NCBI GenBank assembly: GCA_037783545.1
Contig: JBBELK010000456.1
Span: 1 to 64,000 of the forward strand
Length of the DNA stretch: 64,000 nucleotides
Source of the DNA: Henricia sp. BOLD:AAB3569
Taxonomy: Eukaryota > Echinodermata > Asteroidea > Spinulosida > Echinasteridae
Direction of reading: 5' to 3'
The stretch's first letter is position 1, and every line of letters starts with the position of its first letter. A program made the position numbers and the translations under genes. The notes under the pieces are model-generated. The model saw only the letters and a program-made list of their open reading frames with translations. It had not been told where the DNA came from and did no database searches. This document shows positions 13,100 to 26,245 of the stretch, piece after piece.

Positions 13100-13645
13100 G
13101 TGTGTCCCAAATGCCGGCAAATTTGGAAATCAAGGAATTTTCCAACCAACTTCAAATTTTGCATGCTCCAAACTGTATATATTCCGCACTTGTCATGCAA
13201 AATTGACAGATTTTCGCTGGGAAATGACGGAGAAATTTCAGAGTTTAGGGAAAACGGAGCTCGGCTGCGTGGTTATTCCCCTAACCGTGGCTGTTGGGAC
13301 ACCCTGCGCCGCGCTGGTGTACATTTGTACGGCCGTTGACTCACCCCAGATTGTGACGGGAATTAGGTCAAAGTGTGTCCCAAATGCCGGCAAATTTGGA
13401 AATCAAGGAATTTTCCAACCAACTTCAAATTTTGCATGCTCTAAACTGTATATATTCCGCACTTGTCATGCAAAATTGACAGATTTTCGCTGGGAAATGA
13501 CGGAGAAATTTCAGAGTTTAGAGAAAACGGAGCTCGGCTGCGTGGTTATTCCCCTAACCGTGGCTGTTGGGACACCCTGCGCCGCGCTGGTGTACATTTG
13601 TACGGCCGTTGACTCACCCAAGATTGTGACGGGAATTAGGTCAAA

Positions 13646-15829
13646 GTGTGTCCCAAATGCCGGCAAATTTGGAAATCAAGGAATTTTCCAACCAACTTCA
13701 AATTTTGCAGGCTCCAAACTGTATATATTCCGCACTTGTCATGCAAAATTGACAGATTTTCGCTGGGAAATGACGGAGAAATTTCAGAGTTTAGGGAAAA
13801 CGGAGCTCGGCTGCGTGGTTATTCCCCTAACCGTGGCTGTTGGGACACCCTGCGCCGCGCTGGTGTACATTTCTACGGCCGTTGACTCACCCCAGATTGT
13901 GACGGGAATTAGGTCAAAGTGTGTCCCAAATGCCGGCAAATTTGGAAATGAAGGAATTTTCCAACCAACTTCAAATTTTGCATGCTCCAAACTGTATATA
14001 TTCCGCACTTGTCATGCAAAATTGACAGATTTTCGCTGGGAAATGACGGAGAAATTTCAGAGTTTAGGGAAAACGGAGCTCGGCTGCGTGGTTATTCCCC
14101 TAACCGTGGCTGTTGGGACACCCTGCGCCGCGCTGGTGTACATTTGTACGGCCGTTGACTCACCCCAGATTGTGACGGGAATTAGGTCAAAGTGTGTCCC
14201 AAATGCCGGCAAATTTGGAAATCAAGGAATTTTCCAACCAACTCCAAATTTTGCATGCTCCAAACTATATATATTCCGCACTTGTCATGCAAAATTAACA
14301 GATTTTCGCTGGGAAATGACGGAGAAATTTCAGAGTTTAGGGAAAACGGAGCTCGGCTGCGTGGTTATTTCCCTAACCGTGGCTGTTGAGACACCCTGCG
14401 CCGCGCTGGTGTACATTTGTACGGCCGTTGACTCACCCCAGATTGTGAGGGGAATTAGGTCAAAGTGTGTCCCAAATGCCGGCAAATTTGGAAATCAAGG
14501 AATTTTCCAACCAACTTCAAATTTTGCATGCTCCAAACTGTATATATTCCGCACTTGTCATGCAAAATTGACAGATTTGCGCTGGGAAATGACGGAGAAA
14601 TTTCAGAGTTTAGGGAAAACGGAGCTCGGCTGCGTGGTTATTCCCCTAACCGTGGCTGTTGGGACACCCTGCGCCGCGCTGGTGTACATTTGTACGGCCG
14701 TTGACTCACCCCAGATTGTGACGGGAATTAGGTCAAAGTGTGTCCCAAATGCCGGCAAATTTGGAAATCAAGGAATTTTCCAACCAACTCCAAATTTTGC
14801 ATGCTCCAAACTGTATATATTCCGCACTTGTCATGCAAAATTGACAGATTTTCGCTGGGAAATGACGGATAAATTTCAGAGTTTAGGGAAAACGGAGCTC
14901 GGCTGCGTGGTTATTCCCCTAACCGTGGCTGTTGGGACACCCTGCGCCGCGCTGGTGTACATTTCTACGGCCGTTGACTCACCCCAGATTGTGACGGGAA
15001 TTAGGTCAAAGTGTGTCCCAAATGCCGGCAAATTTGGAAATCAAGGAATTTTTCAACCAACTTCAAATTTTGCATGCTCCAAACTGTATATATTCCGCAC
15101 TTGTCATGCAAAATTGACAGATTTTCGCTGGGAAATGACGGAGCAATTTCAGAGTTTAGGGAAAACGGAGCTCGGCTGCGTGGTTATTCCCCTAACCGTG
15201 GCTGTTGGGACACCCTGCGCCGCGCTGGTGTACATTTGTACGGCCGTTGACTCACTCCAGATTGTGACGGGAATTAGGTCAAAGTGTGTCCCAAATGCCG
15301 GCAAATTTGGAAATCAAGGAATTTTCCAACCAACTTCAAATTTTGCATGCTCCAAACTGTATATATTCCGCACTTGTCATGCAAAATTGACAGATTTTCG
15401 CTGGGAAATGACGGAGAAATTTCAGAGTTTAGGGAAAACGGAGCTCGGCTGCGTGGTTATTCCCCTAACCGTGGCTGTTGGGACACCCTGCGCCGCGCTG
15501 GTGTACATTTGTACGGCCGTTGACTCACCCCAGATTGTGACGGGAATTATGTCAAAGTGTGTCCCAAATGCCGGCAAATTTGGAAATCAAGGAATTTTCC
15601 AACCAACTTCAAATTTTGCATGCTCCAAACTGTATATATTCCGCACTTGTCATGCAAAATTGACAGATTTTCGCTGGGAAATGATGGAGAAATTTCAGAG
15701 TTTAGGGAAAACGGAGCTTGGCTGCGTGGTTATTCCCCTAACCGTGGCTGTTGGGACACCCTGCGCCGCGCTGGTGTACATTTCTACGGCCGTTAACTCA
15801 CCCCAGATTGTGACGGGAATTGGGTCAAA
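13646..15829 (+). repeat. Eight divergent monomers without recent duplication
   Basis: These S units carry many private changes, among them GCAGGCTCC, AATGAAGG, AACTATAT, AAATTAAC, GTTGAGAC, GAGGGG, GATAAATTT, GAGCAATTT, CACTCCAG, AATTATGTC and GATGGAG. I could not pair the stretch with any other block. Elsewhere most variants are shared by at least two units, so this looks like an older piece that recent amplification has bypassed, lying where domains A and B meet. Confidence 0.7.
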
Positions 15830-16375
15830 GTGTGTCCCAAATGCCGGTAAATTTGGAAATCATGGAATTTTCCAACCAAATTCAAATGTTGCATGCTCCA
15901 AACTGTATATATTCCGCACTTGTCATGCAAAATTGACAGATTTTCGCTGGGAAATGACGGAGAAATTTCAGAGTTTAGGGAAAACGGAGCTCGGCTGCGT
16001 GGTTATTCCCCTAACCGTGGCTGTTGGGACACCCTGCGCCGCGCTGGTGTACATTTGTACGGCCGTTGACTCATCCCAGATTGTGACGGGAATTAGGTCA
16101 AAGTGTGTCCCAAATGCCGGCAAATTTGGAAATCAAGGAATTTTCCAACCAACTTCAAATTTTGCATGCTCCAAACTGTATATATTCCGCACTTGTCATG
16201 CAAAATTGACAGATTTTCGCTGGGAAATGACGGAGAAATTTCAGAGTTTAGGGAAAACGGAGCTCGGCTGCGTGGTTATTCCCCTAACCGTGGCTGTTGG
16301 GACACCCTGCGCCGCGCTGGTGTACATTTGTACGGCCGTTGACTCACCCCAGATTGTGACGGGAATTAGGTCAAA

Positions 16376-16921
16376 GTGTGTCCCAAATGCCGGCAAATTT
16401 GGAAATCAAGGAATTTTCCAACCAACTTCAAATTTGGCATGCTCCAAACTGTATATATTCCGCACTTGTCATGCAAAATTGACAGATTTTCGCTGGGAAA
16501 TGACGGAGAAATTTCAGAGTTTAGGGAAAACGGAGCTCGGCTGCGTGGTTATTCCCCTAACCGTGGCTGTTGGGACACCCTGCGCCGCGCTGGTGTACAT
16601 TTCTACGGCCGTTGACTCACCCCAGATTGTGACGGGAATTAGGTCAAAGTGTGTCCCAAATGCCGGTAAATTTGGAAATCATGGAATTTTCCAACCAACT
16701 TCAAATGTTGCATGCTCCAAACTGTATATATTCCGCACTTGTCATGCAAAATTGACAGATTTTCGCTGGGAAATGACGAAGAAATTTCAGAGTTTAGGGA
16801 AAACGGAGCTCGGCTGCGTGGTTATTCCCCTAACCGTGGCTGTTGGGACACCCTGCGCCGCGCTGGTGTACATTTGTACGGCCGTTGACTCACCCCAGAT
16901 TGTGACGGGAATTAGGTCAAA
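16376..16921 (+). repeat. Dimer duplication, copy 1 (546 bp)
   Basis: It has two S units. The first carries AATTTGGCATG and TTTCTACGG. The second carries GGTAAATTT, AATCATGG, AATGTTGC and the otherwise unseen GACGAAGAAA. The next 546 bases look identical by eye. Confidence 0.93.
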
Positions 16922-17467
16922 GTGTGTCCCAAATGCCGGCAAATTTGGAAATCAAGGAATTTTCCAACCAACTTCAAATTTGGCATGCTCCAAACTGTAT
17001 ATATTCCGCACTTGTCATGCAAAATTGACAGATTTTCGCTGGGAAATGACGGAGAAATTTCAGAGTTTAGGGAAAACGGAGCTCGGCTGCGTGGTTATTC
17101 CCCTAACCGTGGCTGTTGGGACACCCTGCGCCGCGCTGGTGTACATTTCTACGGCCGTTGACTCACCCCAGATTGTGACGGGAATTAGGTCAAAGTGTGT
17201 CCCAAATGCCGGTAAATTTGGAAATCATGGAATTTTCCAACCAACTTCAAATGTTGCATGCTCCAAACTGTATATATTCCGCACTTGTCATGCAAAATTG
17301 ACAGATTTTCGCTGGGAAATGACGAAGAAATTTCAGAGTTTAGGGAAAACGGAGCTCGGCTGCGTGGTTATTCCCCTAACCGTGGCTGTTGGGACACCCT
17401 GCGCCGCGCTGGTGTACATTTGTACGGCCGTTGACTCACCCCAGATTGTGACGGGAATTAGGTCAAA
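16922..17467 (+). repeat. Dimer duplication, copy 2 (546 bp)
   Basis: This is a direct tandem copy of the previous two units, including the private GACGAAGAAA. Sharing a change found nowhere else in the window shows that the duplication came after that mutation and is recent. Confidence 0.93.
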
Positions 17468-18292
17468 GTGTGTCCCAAATGCCGGCAAATTTGGAAATCA
17501 AGGAATTTTCCAACCAACTTCAAATTTTGCATGCTCCAAACTGTATATATTCCGCACTTGTCATGCAAAATTGACAGATTTTCGCTGGGAAATGACGGAG
17601 AAATTTCAGAGTTTAGGGAAAACGGAGCTCGGCTGCGTGGTTATTCCCCTAACCGTGGCTGTTGGGACACCCTGCGCATGCGCCGCGCTGGTGTACATTT
17701 GTACGGCCGTTGACTCACCCCAGATTGTGACGGGAATTAGGTCAAAGTGTGTCCCAAATGCCGGCAAATTTGGAAATCAAGGAATTTTCCAACCAACTTC
17801 AAATTTTGCATCCTCCAAACTGTATATATTCCGCACTTGTCATGCAAAATTGACAGATTTTCGCTGGGAAATGACGGAGAAATTTCAGAGTTTAGGGAAA
17901 ACGGAGCTCGGCTGCGTGGTTATTCCCCTAACCGTGGCTGTTGGGACACCCTGCGCCGCGCTGGTGTACATTTCTACGGCCGTTAACTCACCCCAGATTG
18001 TGACGGGAATTAGGTCAAAGTGTGTCCCAAATGCCGGTAAATTTGGAAATCATGGAATTTTCCAACCAACTTCAAATGTTGCATGCTCCAAACTGTATAT
18101 ATTCCGCACTTGTCATGCAAAATTGACAGATTTTCGCTGGGAAATGACGGAGAAATTTCAGAGTTTAGGGAAAACGGAGCTCGGCTGCGTGGTTATTCCC
18201 CTAACCGTGGCTGTTGGGACACCCTGCGCCGCGCTGGTGTACATTTGTACGGCCGTTGACTCACCCAGATTGTGACGGGAATTAGGGTCAAA
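17468..18292 (+). repeat. Trimer duplication, copy 1 (L-S-S, 825 bp)
   Basis: It has a plain L unit, an S unit with TTGCATCCTCC and TTTCTACGGCCGTTAAC, and an S unit with GGTAAATTT, AATCATGG and AATGTTGC. The next 825 bases repeat it. A one-base loss and a one-base gain lie at its right end (see the entry at 18261). Confidence 0.92.
18261..18290 (+). other. Paired one-base loss and gain
   Basis: The sequence reads ACTCACCCAGATT (one C short of ACTCACCCCAG) and, about 25 bases later, ATTAGGGTCAAAG (one G more than ATTAGGTCAAAG). Unit length is unchanged at 273. The pair briefly shifts the long forward frame and makes a TGA at 18273. Both are homopolymer-length changes, so a consensus error is as likely as true mutation. 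Confidence 0.8.
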
Positions 18293-19117
18293 GTGTGTCC
18301 CAAATGCCGGCAAATTTGGAAATCAAGGAATTTTCCAACCAACTTCAAATTTTGCATGCTCCAAACTGTATATATTCCGCACTTGTCATGCAAAATTGAC
18401 AGATTTTCGCTGGGAAATGACGGAGAAATTTCAGAGTTTAGGGAAAACGGAGCTCGGCTGCGTGGTTATTCCCCTAACCGTGGCTGTTGGGACACCCTGC
18501 GCATGCGCCGCGCTGGTGTACATTTGTACGGCCGTTGACTCACCCCAGATTGTGACGGGAATTAGGTCAAAGTGTGTCCCAAATGCCGGCAAATTTGGAA
18601 ATCAAGGAATTTTCCAACCAACTTCAAATTTTGCATCCTCCAAACTGTATATATTCCGCACTTGTCATGCAAAATTGACAGATTTTCGCTGGGAAATGAC
18701 GGAGAAATTTCAGAGTTTAGGGAAAACGGAGCTCGGCTGCGTGGTTATTCCCCTAACCGTGGCTGTTGGGACACCCTGCGCCGCGCTGGTGTACATTTCT
18801 ACGGCCGTTAACTCACCCCAGATTGTGACGGGAATTAGGTCAAAGTGTGTCCCAAATGCCGGTAAATTTGGAAATCATGGAATTTTCCAACCAACTTCAA
18901 ATGTTGCATGCTCCAAACTGTATATATTCCGCACTTGTCATGCAAAATTGACAGATTTTCGCTGGGAAATGACGGAGAAATTTCAGAGTTTAGGGAAAAC
19001 GGAGCTCGGCTGCGTGGTTATTCCCCTAACCGTGGCTGTTGGGACACCCTGCGCCGCGCTGGTGTACATTTGTACGGCCGTTGACTCATCCCAGATTGTG
19101 ACGGGAATTAGGTCAAA
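18293..19117 (+). repeat. Trimer duplication, copy 2 (825 bp)
   Basis: This is a tandem copy of 17468-18292 with the same TTGCATCCTCC marker. Its right end differs: ACTCATCCCAG here against the two homopolymer changes in copy 1. Confidence 0.92.
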
Positions 19118-20482
19118 GTGTGTCCCAAATGCCGGCAAATTTGGAAATCAAGGAATTTTCCAACCAACTTCAAATTTTGCATGCTCCAAACTGTATATAT
19201 TCCGCACTTGTCATGCAAAATTGACAGATTTTCGCTGGGAAATGACGGAGAAATTTCAGAGTTTAGGGAAAACGGAGCTCGGCTGCGTGGTTATTCCCCT
19301 AACCGTGGCTGTTGGGACACCCTGCGCCGCGCTGGTGTACATTTGTACGGCCGTTGACTCACCCCAGATTGTGACGGGAATTAGGTCAAAGTGTGTCCCA
19401 AATGCCGGCAAATTTGGAAATCAAGGAATTTTCCAACCAACTTCAAATTTGGCATGCTCCAAACTGTATATATTCCGCACTTGTCATGCAAAATTGACAG
19501 ATTTTCGCTGGGAAATGACTGAGAAATTTCAGAGTTTAGGGAAAACGGAGCTCGGCTGCGTGGTTATTCCCCTAACCGTGGCTGTTGGGACACCCTGCGC
19601 CGCGCTGGTGTACATTTCTACGGCCGTTAACTCACCCCAGATTGTGACGGGAATTGGGTCAAAGTGTGTCCCAAATGCCGGTAAATTTGGAAATCATGGA
19701 ATTTTCCAACCAAATTCAAATGTTGCATGCTCCAAACTGTATATATTCCGCACTTGTCATGCAAAATTGACAGATTTTCGCTGGGAAATGACGGAGAAAT
19801 TTCAGAGTTTAGGGAAAACGGAGCTCGGCTGCGTGGTTATTCCCCTAACCGTGGCTGTTGGGACACCCTGCGCCGCGCTGGTGTACATTTGTACGGCCGT
19901 TGACTCATCCCAGATTGTGACGGGAATTAGGTCAAAGTGTGTCCCAAATGCCGGCAAATTTGGAAATCAAGGAATTTTCCAACCAACTTCAAATTTTGCA
20001 TGCTCCAAACTGTATATATTCCGCACTTGTCATGCAAAATTGACAGATTTTCGCTGGGAAATGACGGAGAAATTTCAGAGTTTAGGGAAAACGGAGCTCG
20101 GCTGCGTGGTTATTCCCCTAACCGTGGCTGTTGGGACACCCTGCGCCGCGCTGGTGTACATTTCTACGGCCGTTGACTCACCCCAGATTGTGACGGGAAT
20201 TAGGTCAAAGTGTGTCCCAAATGCCGGTAAATTTGGAAATCATGGAATTTTCCAACCAACTTCAAATGTTGCATGCTCCAAACTGTATATATTCCGCACT
20301 TGTCATGCAAAATTGACAGATTTTCGCTGGGAAATGACGGAGAAATTTCAGAGTTTAGGGAAAACGGAGCTCGGCTGCGTGGTTATTCCCCTAACCGTGG
20401 CTGTTGGGACACCCTGCGCCGCGCTGGTGTACATTTGTACGGCCGTTGACTCACCCCAGATTGTGACGGGAATTAGGTCAAA

Positions 20483-23400
20483 GTGTGTCCCAAATGCCGG
20501 CAAATTTGGAAATCAAGGAATTTTCCAACCAACTTCAAATTTTGCATGCTCCAAACTGTATATATTCCGCACTTGTCATGCAAAATTGACAGATTTTCGC
20601 TGGGAAATGACGGAGAAATTTCAGAGTTTAGGGAAAACGGAGCTCGGCTGCCTGGTTATTCCCCTAACCGTGGCTGTTGGGACACCCTGCGCATGCGCCG
20701 CGCTGGTGTACATTTGTACGGCCGTTGACTCACCCCAGATTGTGACGGGAATTAGGTCAAAGTGTGTCCCAAATGCCGGCAAATTTGGAAATCAAGGAAT
20801 TTTCCAACCAACTTCAAATTTTGCATGCTCCAAACTGTATATATTCCGCACTTGTCATGCAAAATTGACAGATTTTCGCTGGGAAATGACGGAGAAATTT
20901 CAGAGTTTAGGGAAAACGGAGCTCGGCTGCGTGGTTATTCCCCTAACCGTGGCTGTTGGGACACCCTGCGCCGCGCTGGTGTACATTTGTACGGCCGTTG
21001 ACTCACCCCAGATTGTGACGGGAATTAGGTCAAAGTGTGTCCCAAATGCCGGCAAATTTGGAAATCAAGGAATTTTCCAACCAACTTCAAATTTTGCATG
21101 CTCCAAACTGTATATATTCCGCACTTGTCATGCAAAATTGACAGATTTTCGCTGGGAAATGACGGAGAAATTTCAGAGTTTAGGGAAAACGGAGCTCGGC
21201 TGCGTGGTTATTCCCCTAACCGTGGCTGTTGGGACACCCTGCGCCGCGCTGGTGTACATTTCTACGGCCGTTGACTCACCCCAGATTGTGACGGGAATTA
21301 GGTCAAAGTGTGTCCCAAATGCCGGTAAATTTGGAAATCATGGAATTTTTCAACCAACTTCAAATTTTGCATGCTCCAAACTGTATATATTCCGCACTTG
21401 TCATGCAAAATTGACAGATTTTCGCTGGGAAATGACGGAGAAATTTCAGAGTTTAGGGAAAACGGAGCTCGGCTGCGTGGTTATTCCCCTAACCGTGGCT
21501 GTTGGGACACCCTGCGCCGCGCTGGTGTACATTTCTACGGCCGTTAACTCACCCCAGATTGTGACGGGAATTAGGTCAAAGTGTGTCCCAAATGCCGGTA
21601 AATTTGGAAATCATGGAATTTTCCAACCAACTTCAAATGTTGCATGCTCCAAACTGTATATATTCCGCACTTGTCATGCAAAATTGACAGATTTTCGCTG
21701 GGAAATGACGGAGAAATTTCAGAGTTTAGGGAAAACGGAGCTCGGCTGCGTGGTTATTCCCCTAACCGTGGCTGTTGGGACACCCTGCGCCGCGCTGGTG
21801 TACATTTGTACGGCCGTTGACTCATCCCAGATTGTGACGGGAATTAGGTCAAAGTGTGTCCCAAATGCCGGCAAATTTGGAAATCAAGGAATTTTCCAAC
21901 CAACTTCAAATTTTGCATGCTCCAAACTGTATATATTCCGCACTTGTCATGCAAAATTGACAGATTTTCGCTGGGAAATGACGGAGAAATTTCAGAGTTT
22001 AGGGAAAACGGAGCTCGGCTGCGTGGTTATTCCCCTAACCGTGGCTGTTGGGACACCCTGCGCCGCGCTGGTGTACATTTGTACGGCCGTTGACTCACCC
22101 CAGATTGTGACGGGAATTAGGTCAAAGTGTGTCCCAAATGCCGGCAAATTTGGAAATCAAGGAATTTTCCAACCAACTTCAAATTTGGCATGCTCCAAAC
22201 TGTATATATTCCGCACTTGTCATGCAAAATTGACAGATTTTCGCTGGGAAATGACGGAGAAATTTCAGAGTTTAGGGAAAACGGAGCTCGGCTGCGTGGT
22301 TATTCCCCTAACCGTGGCTGTTGGGACACCCTGCGCCGCGCTGGTGTACATTTCTACGGCCGTTGACTCACCCCAGATTGTGACGGGAATTAGGTCAAAG
22401 TGTGTCCCAAATGCCGGTAAATTTGGAAATCATGGAATTTTCCAACCAACTTCAAATGTTGCATGCTCCAAACTGTATATATTCCGCACTTGTCATGCAA
22501 AATTGACAGATTTTCGCTGGGAAATGACGGAGAAATTTCAGAGTTTAGGGAAAACGGAGCTCTGCTGCGTGGTTATTCCCCTAACCGTGGCTGTTGGGAC
22601 ACCCTGCGCCGCGCTGGTGTACATTTGTACGGCCGTTGACTCACCCCAGATTGTGACGGGAATTAGGTCAAAGTGTGTCCCAAATGCCGGCAAATTTGGA
22701 AATCAAGGAATTTTCCAACCAACTTCAAATTTTGCATGCTCCAAACTGTATATATTCCGCACTTGTCATGCAAAATTGACAGATTTTCGCTGGGAAATGA
22801 CGGAGAAATTTCAGAGTTTAGGGAAAACGGAGCTCGGCTGCGTGGTTATTCCCCTAACCGTGGCTGTTGGGACACCCTGCGCATGCGCCGCGCTGGTGTA
22901 CATTTGTACGGCCGTTGACTCACCCCAGATTGTGACGGGAATTAGGTCAAAGTGTGTCCCAAATGCCGGCAAATTTGGAAATCAAGGAATTTTCCAACCA
23001 ACTTCAAATTTTGCATGCTCCAAACTGTATATATTCCGCACTTGTCATGCAAAATTGACAGATTTTCGCTGGGAAATGACGGAGAAATTTCAGAGTTTAG
23101 GGAAAACGGAGCTCGGCTGCGTGGTTATTCCCCTAACCGTGGCTGTTGGGACACCCTGCGCCGCGCTGGTGTACATTTGTACGGCCGTTGACTCACCCCA
23201 GATTTTGACGGGAATTAGGTCAATGTGTGTCCCAAATGCCGGCAAATTTGGAAATCAAGGAATTTTCCAACCAACTTCAAATTTTGCATGCTCCAAACTG
23301 TATATATTCCGCACTTGTCATGCAAAATTGACAGATTTTCGCTGGGAAATGACGGAGAAATTTCAGAGTTTAGGGAAAACGGAGCTCGGCTGCGTGGTTA

Positions 23401-24595
23401 TTCCCCTAACCGTGGCTGTTGGGACACCCTGCGCCGCGCTGGTGTACATTTCTACGGCCGTTGACTCACCCCAGATTGTGACGGGAATTAGGTCAAAGTG
23501 TGTCCCAAATGCCGGTAAATTTGGAAATCATGGAATTTTTCAACCAACTTCAAATTTTGCATGCTCCAAACTGTATATATTCCGCACTTGTCATGCAAAA
23601 TTGACAGATTTTTGCTGGGAAATGACGGAGAAATTTCAGAGTTTAGGGAAAACGGAGCTTGGCTGCGTGGTTATTCCCCTAACCGTGGCTGTTGGGACAC
23701 CCTGCGCCGCGCTGGTGTACATTTGTACGGCCGTTGACTCACCCCAGATTGTGACGGGAATTAGGTCAAAGTGTGTCCCAAATGCCGGCAAATTTGGAAA
23801 TCAAGGAATTTTCCAACCAACTTCAAATTTTGCATGCTCCAAACTGTATATATTCCGCACTTGTCATGCAGAATTGACAGATTTTCGCTGGGAAATGACG
23901 GAGAAATTTCAGAGTTTAGGGAAAACGGAGCTCGGCTGCGTGGTTATTCCCCTAACCGTGGCTGTTGGGACACCCTGCGCCGCGCTGGTGTACATTTCTA
24001 CGGCCGTTGACTCACCCCAGATTGTGACGGGAATTAGGTCAAAGTGTGTCCCAAATGCCGGCAAATTTGGAAATCAAGGAATTTTCCAACCAACTTCAAA
24101 TTTTGCATGCTCCAAACTGTATATATTCCGCACTTGTCATGCAAAATTGACAGATTTTCGCTGGGAAATGACGGAGAAATTTCAGAGTTTAGGGAAAACG
24201 GAGCTCGGCTGCGTGGTTATTCCCCTAACCGTGGCTGTTGGGACACCCTGCGCATGCGCCGCGCTGGTGTACATTTGTACGGCCGTTGACTCACCCCAGA
24301 TTGTGACGGGAATTAGGTCAAAGTGTGTCCCAAATGCCGGCAAATTTGGAAATCAAGGAATTTTCCAACCAACTTCAAATTTTGCATGCTCCAAACTGTA
24401 TATATTCCGCACTTGTCATGCAAAATTGACAGATTTTCGCTGGGAAATGACGGAGAAATTTCAGAGTTTAGGGAAAACGGAGCTCGGCTGCGTGGTTATT
24501 CCCCTAACCGTGGCTGTTGGGACACCCTGCGCCGCGCTGGTGTACATTTGTACGGCCGTTGACTCACCCCAGATTGTGACGGGAATTAGGTCAAA
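20483..24595 (+). repeat. Large duplicated block, copy 1 (4,113 bp)
   Basis: Fifteen units recur in the same order and with the same lengths exactly 8,232 bases downstream. Shared markers include CTGCCTGG in the first unit, GGTAAATTT units with and without AATGTTGC, ACTCATCCC, AATTTGGCATG, the rare pair GATTTTGACGGG / GGTCAATGTG, ATTTTTGCTGG and CATGCAGAATTG. I saw about ten substitutions between the copies and no length difference. The GCTCTGCTGCG near 22560 is private to this copy. Confidence 0.9.
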
Positions 24596-24868
24596 GTGTG
24601 TCCCAAATGCCGGCAAATTTGGAAATCAAGGAATTTTCCAACCAACTTCAAATTTTGCATGCTCCAAACTGTATATATTCCGCACTTGTCATGCAAAATT
24701 GACAGATTTTCGCTGGGAAATGACGGAGAAATGTCAGAGTTTAGGGAAAACGGAGCTCGGCTGCGTGGTTATTCCCCTAACCGTGGCTGTTGGGACACCC
24801 TGCGCCGCGCTGGTGTACATTTGTACGGCCGTTGACTCACCCCAGATTGTGACGGGAATTAGGTCAAA

Positions 24869-25693
24869 GTGTGTCCCAAATGCCGGCAAATTTGGAAATC
24901 AAGGAATTTTCCAACCAACTTCAAATTTTGCATGCTCCAAACTGTATATATTCCGCACTTGTCATGCAAAATTGACAGATTTTCGCTGGGAAATGACGGA
25001 GAAATTTCAGAGTTTAGGGAAAACGGAGCTCGGCTGCGTGGTTATTCCCCTAACCGTGGCTGTTGGGACACCCTGCGCCGCGCTGGTGTACATTTCTACG
25101 GCCGTTGACTCACCCCAGATTGTGACGGGAATTAGGTCAAAGTGTGTCCCAAATGCCGGTAAATTTGGAAATCATGGAATTTTTCAACCAACTTCAAATT
25201 TTGCATGCTCCAAACTGTATATATTCCGCACTTGTCATGCAAAATTGACAGATTTTCGCTGGGAAATGACGGAGAAATTTCAGAGTTTAGGGAAAACGGA
25301 GCTCGGCTGCGTGGTTATTCCCCTAACCGTGGCTGTTGGGACACCCTGCGCCGCGCTGGTGTACATTTGTACGGCCGTTGACTCACCCCAGATTGTGACG
25401 GGAATTAGGTCAAAGTGTGTCCCAAATGCCGGCAAATTTGGAAATCAAGGAATTTTCCAACCAACTTCAAATTTTGCATGCTCCAAACTGTATATATTCC
25501 GCACTTGTCATGCAAAATTGACAGATTTTCGCTGGAAAATGACGGAGAAATTTCAGAGTTTAGGGAAAACGGAGCTCGGCTGCGTGGTTATTCCCCTAAC
25601 CGTGGCTGTTGGGACACCCTGCGCATGCGCCGCGCTGGTGTACATTTGTACGGCCGTTGACTCACCCCAGATTGTGACGGGAATTAGGTCAAA
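24869..25693 (+). repeat. Duplicated trimer, copy 1 (S-S-L, 825 bp)
   Basis: The unit order is TTTCTACGG, then GGTAAATTT with TTTTTCAACC, then an L unit with CGCTGGAAAATG. The following unit starts with CAACTTAAAATT. The same order stands 9,330 bases downstream at 34199. Confidence 0.85.
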
Positions 25694-26245
25694 GTGTGTC
25701 CCAAATGCCGGCAAATTTGGAAATCAAGGAATTTTCCAACCAACTTAAAATTTTGCATGCTCCAAACTGTATATATTCCGCACTTGTCATGCAAAATTGA
25801 CAGATTTTCGCTGGGAAATGACGGAGAAATTTCAGAGTTTAGGGAAAACGGAGCTCGGCTGCGTGGTTATTCCCCTAACCGTGGCTGTTGGGACACCCTG
25901 CGCATGCGCCGCGCTGGTGTACATTTGTACGGCCGTTGACTCACCCCAGATTGTGACGGGAATTAGGTCAAAGTGTGTCCCAAATGCCGGCAAATTTGGA
26001 AATCAAGGAATTTTCCAACCAACTTCAAATTTTGCATGCTCCAAACTGTATATATTCCGCACTTGTCATGCAAAATTGACAGATTTTCGCTGGGAAATGA
26101 CGGAGAAATTTCAGAGTTTAGGGAAAACGGAGCTCGGCTGCGTGGTTATTCCCCTAACCGTGGCTGTTGGGACACCCTGCGCCGCGCTGGTGTACATTTG
26201 TACGGCCGTTGACTCACCCCAGATTGTGACGGGAATTAGGTCAAA

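Larger units (their letters stand above)
1..13645 (+). repeat. Array domain A (T1/T2 higher-order repeats)
   Basis: This subdomain is defined by variants rare or absent further right: GTGTATCAAATG, TATTCACC, CCCTACGC with GGTTTAC, CTCTAAAC with TTTAGAGAAAAC, CACCCAAGATT, and the CATGCTAAATTG / GCGCTTGG unit. 24 of its 49 complete units are L. The variants recur in fixed order and make a mosaic of the tetramers and pentamers listed separately. The right border, where TTTCTACGG and GGTAAATTT variants begin to appear, is approximate. Confidence 0.8.
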
